This document shows, piece after piece, positions 18,359-25,215 of a stretch of 64,000 nt of DNA. The stretch comes from Cyclobacteriaceae bacterium (GTDB taxonomy: Bacteria > Bacteroidota > Bacteroidia > Cytophagales > Cyclobacteriaceae): contig JAIBBC010000001.1 of the NCBI GenBank assembly GCA_019694875.1, forward strand, positions 1,054,001 to 1,118,000, given 5' to 3'. Position 1 is the stretch's first letter. Each line of letters opens with the position of its first letter. Below the pieces are notes generated by a model that saw nothing but the letters and a program-made list of their open reading frames with translations, ran no database searches and was not told where the DNA came from. Made by a program: the position numbers and the translations under genes.

Positions 18359-18874
18359 ATGCGTGTTTTACATATTGTTTTTTTAATTGGCATCTCAATT
18401 TGCGCTTCAGCTCAGGATGCTGAAAAGAAACTGAAGGATTTAAAAATTGAGCTGCTCAAACCGGCTGCTCCGATCGGAACTTATACCAAAGCTGTTCGCG
18501 TGGGCAATCTGATATTTTTATCCGGGCATGGGCCGCTGAAATCAGATGGCTCATACATGACTGGCAAAGTTGGTAAAGACGCCACGCTTGAGCAGGCTTT
18601 CATGGCAGCGCGCCAGACTGCAATTTCCATGCTTTCGACATTAAAGGCAGAAGTTGGCGATTTAAACAAAGTCAAACGCGTTGTCAAAGTTTTGGGAATG
18701 GTTAACTGCACAGAAGACTTTACCGATCAGCCAAAAGTTATGAACGGATTCTCCGACCTGATCGTAAGTGTGTATGGCGAAAAGGGCATCCATGCCCGTT
18801 CGGCTGTTGGCGTGATTTCATTACCGGCCAACATGATGGTGGAGGTTGAAATGATTGTTGAAGTTTCAGAATAA
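18359..18874 (+). CDS. Exported RidA-family protein
   Basis: I chose the ATG at 18359 (171 residues), giving the signal peptide MRVLHIVFLIGISICASAQ; an in-frame ATG at 18335 would add eight residues. The rest is a RidA/YjgF domain: KAVRVGNLIFLSGHGPL, then HARSAVGV, whose Arg binds the carboxylate of enamine/imine substrates, and VEVEMIVEV with the conserved Glu. RidA hydrolyses reactive 2-aminoacrylate in the cytoplasm; a signal peptide points to the periplasm, where that role is unexpected. The RidA fold is clear, the substrate unknown. Confidence 0.85.
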   Translation: MRVLHIVFLIGISICASAQDAEKKLKDLKIELLKPAAPIGTYTKAVRVGNLIFLSGHGPLKSDGSYMTGKVGKDATLEQAFMAARQTAISMLSTLKAEVGDLNKVKRVVKVLGMVNCTEDFTDQPKVMNGFSDLIVSVYGEKGIHARSAVGVISLPANMMVEVEMIVEVSE

Positions 18875-18926
18875 CGGTTTGTTGTAACATTTTTATCAAG
18901 CTGGCGTCATTGCGAAAACTTTCACG

Positions 18927-19598
18927 ATGACCACATTTGTCAGATTCATTGAAACGTGCAAGCAACTTTCCTTTTTGCAGGTTTTCACCATTTACCTTCG
19001 ATACCTGATCGGTGGAGCCTTTGTAATTGCCGCTTTCGGAATGGGTAAGTTTTCCGGCCAGCAGCTGCTCATTAGTAATCCCGGTGCGTCTATCGAAACG
19101 CTTGAGCCGCTTCAGCAATTCTTCCGGGTGATGGCCACCTCAGGTTTGTACTGGGAATTCATCGGCCTGACCCAGGTGATCGGTGGAGGTTTGTTAATGA
19201 CGCAGCGGTTTTCAAAACTTGGCGCAGTAATTTTCTTTGGCTTGATCCTGAACATTTTCATCATCACGGTTTCGTATGGTTTTCAGGGAACACCCGTAGT
19301 AACCGGGTTGATGCTGCTGGCAACTGTTTTTTTGCTTTTGTGGGATTTGAATTCGTTTCAATTTGTTTTAACAGCACCCCGCACGGAAACGATTGTTCCT
19401 GCTAATAAGCTTTTGATTGCCGATCATCCGTTTTGGACGGCTCTCGGTACGCTCATGCTCATTACTATTTTCACGATGGCCTTTCTGAAATTCAACCTTG
19501 TGGTTCAGTTGGTAAGCGTGTTTGTGGAAGGTCTGCTCGCCTTTATCATCTTCTTCAGTTTTCGAAAAAGGTTTCAAGGCCTGTCCGCCATGGTGTGA
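18927..19598 (+). CDS. DoxX-like integral membrane protein
   Basis: This 223-residue protein has about five to six hydrophobic helices and a DoxX-like layout (YLRYLIGGAFVIAAFGMGKF, SGLYWEFIGLTQVIGGGLLMTQRF). DoxX/DoxD-type proteins sit in the inner membrane and are linked to quinone or redox processes, but most family members have no defined activity. The gene is 52 bases after the RidA-like gene in the same direction and may be co-transcribed. A CCCGGT/ACCGGG hairpin without a T-run overlaps its stop (19599-19615). No catalytic residues can be named. Confidence 0.65.
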   Translation: MTTFVRFIETCKQLSFLQVFTIYLRYLIGGAFVIAAFGMGKFSGQQLLISNPGASIETLEPLQQFFRVMATSGLYWEFIGLTQVIGGGLLMTQRFSKLGAVIFFGLILNIFIITVSYGFQGTPVVTGLMLLATVFLLLWDLNSFQFVLTAPRTETIVPANKLLIADHPFWTALGTLMLITIFTMAFLKFNLVVQLVSVFVEGLLAFIIFFSFRKRFQGLSAMV

Positions 19599-19823
19599 CC
19601 CGGTGAACTACCGGGCATGCTGTGGAATTGTTTTCGACCGGGTGTGAAAAAAGCTGGGCTGTGGCACTCCGGAAAACGTCATTCTGCATCAAAAACATAC
19701 ACACCGGCTCAAAACGGCTGAAAACCCTATTATGGCATTGTTTTGTTTTGGTTATCAATCGGTTACAGAAAACTTTTCTGCGGAATTAACGTTAGATTTG
19801 TAGTATAACAACCACTAATTGTT
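19599..19823. other. 225-base intergenic region, the longest in the window
   Basis: Apart from the small hairpin just after the DoxX-like stop and the promoter element of the next gene, I see no open frame or RNA structure that I can support. Confidence 0.4.
19793..19800 (+). promoter_or_regulatory. Possible -7 element for the 67-residue gene
   Basis: TAGATTTG is an exact match to TAnnTTTG, 23 bases before the ATG at 19824. A matching TTG at the expected -33 distance is not present. Confidence 0.42.
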
Positions 19824-20027
19824 ATGAATTCAGTTACCGAAAAGCTTCAGATTTTGGAATCGCTGAATGCGCTCGACAAAACTCAGACTGAAAAAGTGCT
19901 TGCCTACATTAAGGGCATGCTGGCGCCTAACCAGGAAGAGATCGAGTACAAGCGCAATAAGCGTGAGGCCATGAAGGAGATCCGGCAGGCGTTGAATGGC
20001 TCAAGACGATTAAAATTGTCGTTGTAA
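19824..20027 (+). CDS. Small helical protein, function unknown
   Basis: This 67-residue soluble protein has no signal peptide. The sequence predicts two or three helices (TEKLQILESLNALDKTQTEKVLAYIKGML, then the charged EEIEYKRNKREAMKEIRQAL). The first half resembles the helical start of some antitoxin-type small proteins, but no toxin gene lies beside it, so I do not call a toxin-antitoxin system. Coding is supported by a good -7 element just upstream and by codon use like its neighbours. It stands alone between two larger gaps and faces rluD. Confidence 0.6.
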   Translation: MNSVTEKLQILESLNALDKTQTEKVLAYIKGMLAPNQEEIEYKRNKREAMKEIRQALNGSRRLKLSL

Positions 20028-20052
20028 GCTGAGCGCTGACTTCTTTAACAAG

Positions 20053-20072
20053 CCGGCATCAAAAAATGCCGA
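20053..20072 (+). terminator. Possible weak hairpin terminator between convergent genes
   Basis: cggcat/atgccg pair around a caaaaa loop in the 68-base gap between the small helical gene and rluD. There is no strong T-run on either side, so termination is uncertain. Confidence 0.3.
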
Positions 20073-20095
20073 CTAGGACTTCTGTCCCCCTTTCC

Positions 20096-21121
20096 TTAAA
20101 CATACTTCACGTAGTTTTCCCATTTTTCTATTACTTCCATAAGATCTTTTGGGATTTCTGAATCAAACTGAACCCATTCTTTCTTTACAGGATGCATAAA
20201 GCCAAGTGTTTTGGCGTGCAGCGCCTGGCGCGGAATAATCTTGAAACAGTTTTCGATGAACTGTTTGTATTTACTAAAGAGTGTGCCTTTCACGATTTGA
20301 TCTCCACCATACATAGCATCATTGAAAAGCGGATGACCAAGGTACTTCATGTGCGCCCGAATCTGGTGCGTGCGCCCGGTTTCGAGTTTGCATTCAACTA
20401 ATGAAACGTATCGGAAGCCGCGTAGCATCTTGTAATGTGTTATGGCGGTGCGGCCCATGTCACCTTCCGGAAAGGCAACCGTAATTCTTCTGTCTTTCAG
20501 GCTTCGGCCGATATTAACGTTCACCGTTCCCTGCGGAGGATCCATCTCACCCCAAACCAATGCCCAATATGTCCGCTCAATTGTATGATCGAAGAACTGT
20601 TTAGCCAATGCAGTCATCACAGGTTCGGTCTTGGCAATTACCAGTAAACCGGATGTGTCTTTATCGATTCTGTGCACGAGACCCGGCCGCCCATCATTGC
20701 CCGGCAACTGTGGAAGCTGTTGAAAGTGATAGGTAAGAGCATTAACCAGTGTTCCGTTCCAGTTATTATACGCAGGATGAACAACCATGCCGGCTTCTTT
20801 ATTAATTACCAGCAGGTGATCATCTTCATAAACAATGTTGAGCGGAATATTTTCAGGCTTAACATCGGTATCACGCGGTGGTTCGGGCATGGAGATGACG
20901 ATTACGTCACCCGGATGAACTTTATAGTTGGACTTGATAACGGCATCGTTAACCTTTACAAAGCCCCCTTCTATACCCTGTTGAATTTTTGATCGTGAAA
21001 CATTGGCCAGGCGTGCATTCAAAAACTTGTCAATGCGGATGAGGCTTTGCCCGGGATCGGCCACAATGCGGTGATGCTCAAACAGCAAATCATCATCATC
21101 TTCTTCCGGAGCCTGGTTCAT
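20096..21121 (-). CDS. RluD-type 23S rRNA pseudouridine synthase
   Basis: This 341-residue RluA-family enzyme has an N-terminal S4 RNA-binding domain (about 28-85; IRIDKFLNARLANVSRSKIQQGI) and a catalytic domain. Its HRIDKDTSGLL motif (150-160) contains the catalytic D153. The family isomerises uridine to pseudouridine in RNA. Length and the S4 domain fit RluD, which acts on helix 69 of 23S rRNA, although RluC-like specificity cannot be excluded. An acidic stretch (EEDDDDLL) opens the protein. It is divergent from the next lipoprotein gene with only 59 bases between the two starts. Confidence 0.9.
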   Translation of the reverse strand: MNQAPEEDDDDLLFEHHRIVADPGQSLIRIDKFLNARLANVSRSKIQQGIEGGFVKVNDAVIKSNYKVHPGDVIVISMPEPPRDTDVKPENIPLNIVYEDDHLLVINKEAGMVVHPAYNNWNGTLVNALTYHFQQLPQLPGNDGRPGLVHRIDKDTSGLLVIAKTEPVMTALAKQFFDHTIERTYWALVWGEMDPPQGTVNVNIGRSLKDRRITVAFPEGDMGRTAITHYKMLRGFRYVSLVECKLETGRTHQIRAHMKYLGHPLFNDAMYGGDQIVKGTLFSKYKQFIENCFKIIPRQALHAKTLGFMHPVKKEWVQFDSEIPKDLMEVIEKWENYVKYV

Positions 21122-21180
21122 TGGTTTTTAATTGACCGCAATATTACTGAATTTGCGTTCGATTAATAGATTCAAATCAA

Positions 21181-22068
21181 ATGATGCGCTTTACTGTTGT
21201 GATGGTATGTTTGTTTTTTCTAAGCTGCACACAGAGAAAAGAAAACACTGTTTCGGAAAAAACAGGCTTTGGAGGGCCGTTGAGTGCAGGTACAGTTAAG
21301 GAAGATAAAATCCGGGAAGCGTCAGGACTGGTTGCAAGTGTAGCGAACGCAGGTATGCTATGGACGCATAACGATAGCGGCAATGATGCCGATCTGTTTC
21401 TAATTAATGCCAAAGGGGAAATTAAATGCACGGTTCACCTGCGTGATGCTAAAAACCGTGATTGGGAAGACATTACCATTGGGTCAGGCCCGGAGAAGGG
21501 AAAAAACTATATCTACATCGGGGAGATTGGCGACAACGCAGCGATTTACAACAGCAAGTTTCTTTATCGGCTGGAAGAACCACGCATTCATGAAGGAGTA
21601 TCCGATACAACGATTAACCGAACGGAAAAAATTGAATTCATACTTTCGGACGGAACACGCGATACAGAATCACTCGGGTTTGATCCGGTGTCAAACAACT
21701 TTTACATATTCTCGAAGCGTGAAAGCAATGTGAACCTTTATAAACTCGCTGCGCCTCTGGATGCCGATAAGCCCATGGTTGCGGAGCGTGTTTTAGAAGC
21801 GCTGCCGTTTACGCAGATTGTAGCGCTTGATATTTCGAAAGACGGAACCGAGATACTGGCCAAGAATTATGATCATGTTTTCTACTGGAAACGAAAACCG
21901 GGTGAAACCATTGAAGCAGCCGTACTGGCAAAGCCGGAAGAACTGCCTTACAAAAATGAACCACAGGGCGAATCCATCGCGTTTACGCGCGATGGATCAG
22001 GATACTATACCATTAGTGAACGCAAGAAGGATAAAGAACAGCAACTGTTCTTTTATAAGCGCAATTAG
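21181..22068 (+). CDS. Lipoprotein of unknown function, probable beta-propeller
   Basis: This 295-residue protein starts with two Met codons; the signal ends FLSC with the lipidated Cys at residue 16 (15 from the second Met). The mature part has propeller-like strand patterns (EASGLVASVANAGMLWTHNDSGNDADLFLIN; DWEDITIGSG; IYIGEIGDN; ESLGFDPVSNNFYIFSKRE), reminiscent of phytase-like or SdiA-regulated propellers, but no catalytic set is confirmed. The repeated Asp-rich loops could bind calcium. It ends in a strong terminator and is probably transcribed alone. Confidence 0.7.
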   Translation: MMRFTVVMVCLFFLSCTQRKENTVSEKTGFGGPLSAGTVKEDKIREASGLVASVANAGMLWTHNDSGNDADLFLINAKGEIKCTVHLRDAKNRDWEDITIGSGPEKGKNYIYIGEIGDNAAIYNSKFLYRLEEPRIHEGVSDTTINRTEKIEFILSDGTRDTESLGFDPVSNNFYIFSKRESNVNLYKLAAPLDADKPMVAERVLEALPFTQIVALDISKDGTEILAKNYDHVFYWKRKPGETIEAAVLAKPEELPYKNEPQGESIAFTRDGSGYYTISERKKDKEQQLFFYKRN

Positions 22069-22095
22069 ACTCCGCATTTTTATGCGGAGTCTTAA
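22068..22095 (+). terminator. Intrinsic terminator after the propeller-like lipoprotein
   Basis: The perfect 10-base-pair stem gactccgcat/atgcggagtc, with a tttt loop, begins at the last base of the stop codon. Confidence 0.75.
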
Positions 22096-22098
22096 AAA

Positions 22099-22132
22099 TT
22101 GAACGGTGTCGTCATTTTTTAGCATTAATTTG
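22099..22132 (+). promoter_or_regulatory. Possible promoter for the small lipoprotein
   Basis: TTG at 22099-22101 is followed after 23 bases by TTAATTTG (22125-22132), seven of eight positions matching TAnnTTTG. The spacing equals that of the promoter at 3758-3791. The ATG is at 22161. Confidence 0.42.
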
Positions 22133-22160
22133 CGTCCGAATTTTTAACTAAAACCCTGTT

Positions 22161-22778
22161 ATGAACCTCAAAAACCTGTTTAGCGCAGCTGCTGCTGCGT
22201 CAATCCTACTATTGGCCGCTTGCGGAGACGATGAAAAACCTAAGCCGAAACAAGAATTCACATTTGGTGATCAGACTATTTCATTAAAAGATGCCAATAT
22301 CTTTATCGACTATAACGGAACATTTAATGGAACACACGTTTATCGTGACTATTATATTACTGATGGTGCAGCTAATGGAAGCGGGGCTACCTATTACATC
22401 GAGTTTGAATTGGCAGTTCCGGAAGGAGAGCAAATTTCGGAAGGAGAATACCCAGCATTCTATAACTGGAGTTCAGCTTCTGAAACTTCGAACATCGGAT
22501 ACGTATATGCTGAATCTGGGGAAGACAACCAATATGTTGAAATCGATTTGCTCGAAGACGCTGACGGAAGCGATAAGATTGTTGTATCGGGAGGGGTGGA
22601 CGATGGTGAGACAATGACTGTTAAATTCAATGGAGACGTTTCGTACTACTACTTTGATGGCACCAACTGGGTAACCGAAACCGTTGCTGGCAAATTTTAC
22701 GCGAATGGTGTAGTGGAAGACGTAAGTTCTGTACCCACGCGAAAGAGAAAGACAATCCCCGGGGGCGCTGCAGAATAA
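22161..22778 (+). CDS. Hypothetical acidic lipoprotein
   Basis: This 205-residue protein has a lipoprotein signal with LLAAC (Cys at about 21) followed by GDDEKPKPKQ. The mature part is acidic and aromatic-rich with beta-strand character (FIDYNGTFNGTHVYRDYYITDG; YYFDGTNWVTETVAG). I recognise no family. It is flanked by its own promoter and a clear terminator. The C-terminus becomes basic (RKRKTIPGG) just before the stop. It is probably an outer-membrane-attached protein. Confidence 0.7.
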   Translation: MNLKNLFSAAAAASILLLAACGDDEKPKPKQEFTFGDQTISLKDANIFIDYNGTFNGTHVYRDYYITDGAANGSGATYYIEFELAVPEGEQISEGEYPAFYNWSSASETSNIGYVYAESGEDNQYVEIDLLEDADGSDKIVVSGGVDDGETMTVKFNGDVSYYYFDGTNWVTETVAGKFYANGVVEDVSSVPTRKRKTIPGGAAE

Positions 22779-22802
22779 GCATACTAGAAGTTGAATAAAA
22801 AT

Positions 22803-22828
22803 AAAAAAACGCCAGAAGGCGTTTTTTT
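22803..22828 (+). terminator. Intrinsic terminator between the lipoprotein and gdhA
   Basis: aaaaaaacgcc and ggcgttttttt pair around an AGAA loop. A-runs and T-runs flank both sides, so it can serve both convergent transcripts. Confidence 0.85.
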
Positions 22829-22851
22829 ATGCTCAATAAGTCTTATCGCAA

Positions 22852-24204
22852 TTAAATCACACCCTGAGCCTTCATCGCATTAGCAACCTTCACGAAGCCT
22901 GCAATGTTAGCACCAACCATATAGTTTCCGGGTTTGCCGTATTCTTTAGCGGCAGCAAGAGCGGTATCATGAATGCTCTTCATAATTCCCCGGAGCTTTC
23001 CGTCAACTTCCTCGCGCGTCCAGTTGGATCCCATAAAGTTTTGCGTCATTTCCAGTCCGGACGTTGCCACTCCGCCTGCGTTCGATGCTTTGCCTGGAGA
23101 ATACATCACACCGTTGTCAATGAGAATATTGATTCCTTCGATCGTGGTTGGCATGTTCGCACCCTCACCCAAAACTTTAACTCCGTTTTTAACAAGGTTC
23201 GATGCGTCTTTTCCATTCACTTCATTCTGCGTAGCGCATGGGAAAGCACAATCGGCTTTAATGCTCCACAGCGGGTTGTGATCTGCCTTCGGATCAACCT
23301 CTTTGTACGTGCACTTGTATTTATCTGCGTAATCTTTGATACGTCCCCTGCGATTATTTTTCAGGTCCATCAGAAACGCGAGCTTTTCAGTTGTGAAGCC
23401 GGCCTCATCGTGAATAAAGCCGTTGGAATCAGAAGCTGTCACAACCTTACCGCCCATCTGAATGATTTTTTCGATCGCGTATTGCGAAACATTTCCCGAC
23501 CCGGATACCAAACAGGTTTTACCTTTTAAACTGTCGCCTTTGTTTTGAAGCATATTCTCAGCAAAATAAATCAGTCCGTAGCCGGTTGCTTCCGGACGGA
23601 TTAAGCTTCCGCCCCAGCCAATACCCTTACCGGTGAGAACTCCAGTAAATTCGTTGCGGATTTTTTTATAAGCGCCAAACAGATAACCGATTTCGCGGCC
23701 GCCAACACCGATATCACCGGCAGGTACATCCAACCGATGGCCGATATGTCGCGCAAGTTCTCCCATGAATGCCTGGCAGAACTTCATGATCTCGTTTTCG
23801 GATTTTCCTTTCGGATCGAAATCGGAACCGCCTTTACCTCCGCCCATCGGAATCCCTGTGAGGGCGTTTTTGAAAATCTGTTCGAACGCAAGAAATTTTA
23901 ATACGCTTTGATTAACGGAAGGATGGAATCGCAATCCACCTTTGTATGGACCGATGGCACTGTTCATCTGAACGCGAAATCCTTTGTTTACCTGAACCTC
24001 GCCTTTGTCGTCAAGCCACGTCACACGAAAAGAAATGAGACGCTCCGGCTCAAGCATTCGCTCAAGCAATTTCAACTTCCGGTATTCCGGATTCTTATCT
24101 ATTACAGGTAATACGGAATCAATAACTTCTTCGGCAGCTTGTAAAAATTCAGGTTCGTGCGGGTTGCGCTGCTTAACAAAGGCAAGAATATCAGAGTGGG
24201 CCAT
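22852..24204 (-). CDS. gdhA: Glutamate dehydrogenase (NADP-type, hexameric)
   Basis: I placed the start at the ATG at 24204 (450 residues, starting MAHSD); the frame stays open another 25 codons upstream into the promoter region. The enzyme interconverts glutamate with 2-oxoglutarate and ammonia. The substrate-binding KGGLR (K88) and the catalytic Lys K124 in MGGGKGGSDFDP are present, as is a Rossmann motif (CLVSGSGNVSQYA). Length and sequence match the small hexameric GdhA, usually NADPH-dependent and assimilatory. It is divergent from the aldo/keto reductase, with 102 bases between starts, and has a terminator beyond its stop. Confidence 0.95.
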   Translation of the reverse strand: MAHSDILAFVKQRNPHEPEFLQAAEEVIDSVLPVIDKNPEYRKLKLLERMLEPERLISFRVTWLDDKGEVQVNKGFRVQMNSAIGPYKGGLRFHPSVNQSVLKFLAFEQIFKNALTGIPMGGGKGGSDFDPKGKSENEIMKFCQAFMGELARHIGHRLDVPAGDIGVGGREIGYLFGAYKKIRNEFTGVLTGKGIGWGGSLIRPEATGYGLIYFAENMLQNKGDSLKGKTCLVSGSGNVSQYAIEKIIQMGGKVVTASDSNGFIHDEAGFTTEKLAFLMDLKNNRRGRIKDYADKYKCTYKEVDPKADHNPLWSIKADCAFPCATQNEVNGKDASNLVKNGVKVLGEGANMPTTIEGINILIDNGVMYSPGKASNAGGVATSGLEMTQNFMGSNWTREEVDGKLRGIMKSIHDTALAAAKEYGKPGNYMVGANIAGFVKVANAMKAQGVI

Positions 24205-24220
24205 AGGTTTAAATTTTACT

Positions 24221-24250
24221 CCAAGATAGCAGAAGGGCAAATAACGCAAA
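24221..24250 (-). promoter_or_regulatory. Possible gdhA promoter
   Basis: On the minus strand TTTG is followed after 18 bases by TATCTTGG, a near-match to TAnnTTTG. It lies 17 bases upstream of the gdhA ATG. Confidence 0.3.
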
Positions 24251-24273
24251 CGTTTTCGGGCCGTTTTTGCATC

Positions 24274-24303
24274 TTGCACACCGGTACGCCCTTCGTATTT
24301 TTG
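24274..24303 (+). promoter_or_regulatory. Promoter abutting the aldo/keto reductase start
   Basis: TTG (24274-24276), 19 bases, then TATTTTTG (24296-24303), an exact TAnnTTTG match. Only three bases separate it from the ATG at 24307, so the transcript would begin at or about the start codon. Confidence 0.5.
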
Positions 24304-24306
24304 ACA

Positions 24307-25188
24307 ATGCAGAAAATCAGATTACATGAGCAGGGACCCGAGCTGTCCAGAATTATTGTTGGCGCATGGCGTTGGACGAACGAATCGGTCCCGCAGATCG
24401 AAAGGCTCATCCAAACATCACTGGACAAAGGCATCACTGCGTTTGATCATGCCGATATCTATGGTAACTACAGCTGCGAAGAAAACTTCGGCAACGTTCT
24501 TCGTGCCAACCCTTTGTTGCGTAACAAGTTGCAACTGATCACCAAGTTTGGCATCAAGCTCGTATCGGATAAACGCCCGGAACATAAAATAAAACATTAC
24601 GACACGTCATCAGGCCACATTGTTTGGTCGGTCGAGAATTCATTAAAAACACTGGCGACCGGTCACATCGACCTGCTATTGATTCACCGGCCCGATCCGT
24701 TGCTAAATCCGGAAGAGGTTGCGCAGGCATTCTCATCACTCAAACAACAAGGTAAAGTTTTACACTTTGGCGTGTCGAATTTTACGACATCGCAATTTGA
24801 AATGCTTCAGTCATATCTCCCATTTCCACTGGTAACAAACCAGATTGAGTTATCATTATTCCGGAACGATCCCTTTTTCAATGGCGATACCGATGTGTTG
24901 ATGAAGCATAGAATCAAACCGTTGGCGTGGTCACCTTTGGGTGGAGGAAAGTTTTTTGAAGACGAACGAATCAGGGAGTTGATGAACAGGTTATGCCTGA
25001 AGTATGGCATCAGCGCAATGCAGCTTTTGCTGGCATGGTTATTAAAACATCCTTCCGGTGTTTTACCAATACTCGGCACCACCAAACCGGAGCGGATTCT
25101 GGAAGGAGCGGATTCCGTGAACATTGATCTCGACAAACAGCACTGGTTTGAATTATTAAGAGCTGTAAACGGTAAGGATGTTGCCTGA
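24307..25188 (+). CDS. Aldo/keto reductase (YdhF-like)
   Basis: This 293-residue cytoplasmic NADPH-dependent oxidoreductase has a TIM-barrel AKR fold. The catalytic tetrad is visible: Asp and Tyr in FDHADIYGNYS, Lys in LITKFGI and His in LLLIHRPDPLL. A C-terminal nucleotide-binding part (LPILGTTKPERI) follows. It reduces carbonyl compounds; the natural substrate is unknown. I took the ATG at 24307, because the family N-terminus (IRLHEQGPELSRIIVGAWRW) begins right there and upstream frame is promoter. Confidence 0.9.
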   Translation: MQKIRLHEQGPELSRIIVGAWRWTNESVPQIERLIQTSLDKGITAFDHADIYGNYSCEENFGNVLRANPLLRNKLQLITKFGIKLVSDKRPEHKIKHYDTSSGHIVWSVENSLKTLATGHIDLLLIHRPDPLLNPEEVAQAFSSLKQQGKVLHFGVSNFTTSQFEMLQSYLPFPLVTNQIELSLFRNDPFFNGDTDVLMKHRIKPLAWSPLGGGKFFEDERIRELMNRLCLKYGISAMQLLLAWLLKHPSGVLPILGTTKPERILEGADSVNIDLDKQHWFELLRAVNGKDVA

Positions 25189-25215
25189 GGTGATCGTTAT
25201 ATTGCAATAATAAAT

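Noticed and set aside
19824-20027. A toxin-antitoxin module
   Set aside because: The small helical protein has no adjacent toxin gene.
22969-23529. A long open frame (186 residues) antisense to gdhA
   Set aside because: Long antisense frames over glutamate dehydrogenase genes are a well-known artefact; the gdhA frame carries all catalytic motifs.
24157-24306. An N-terminal extension of the aldo/keto reductase
   Set aside because: It would include the promoter and the start of the divergent gdhA gene; family N-terminus begins at 24307.
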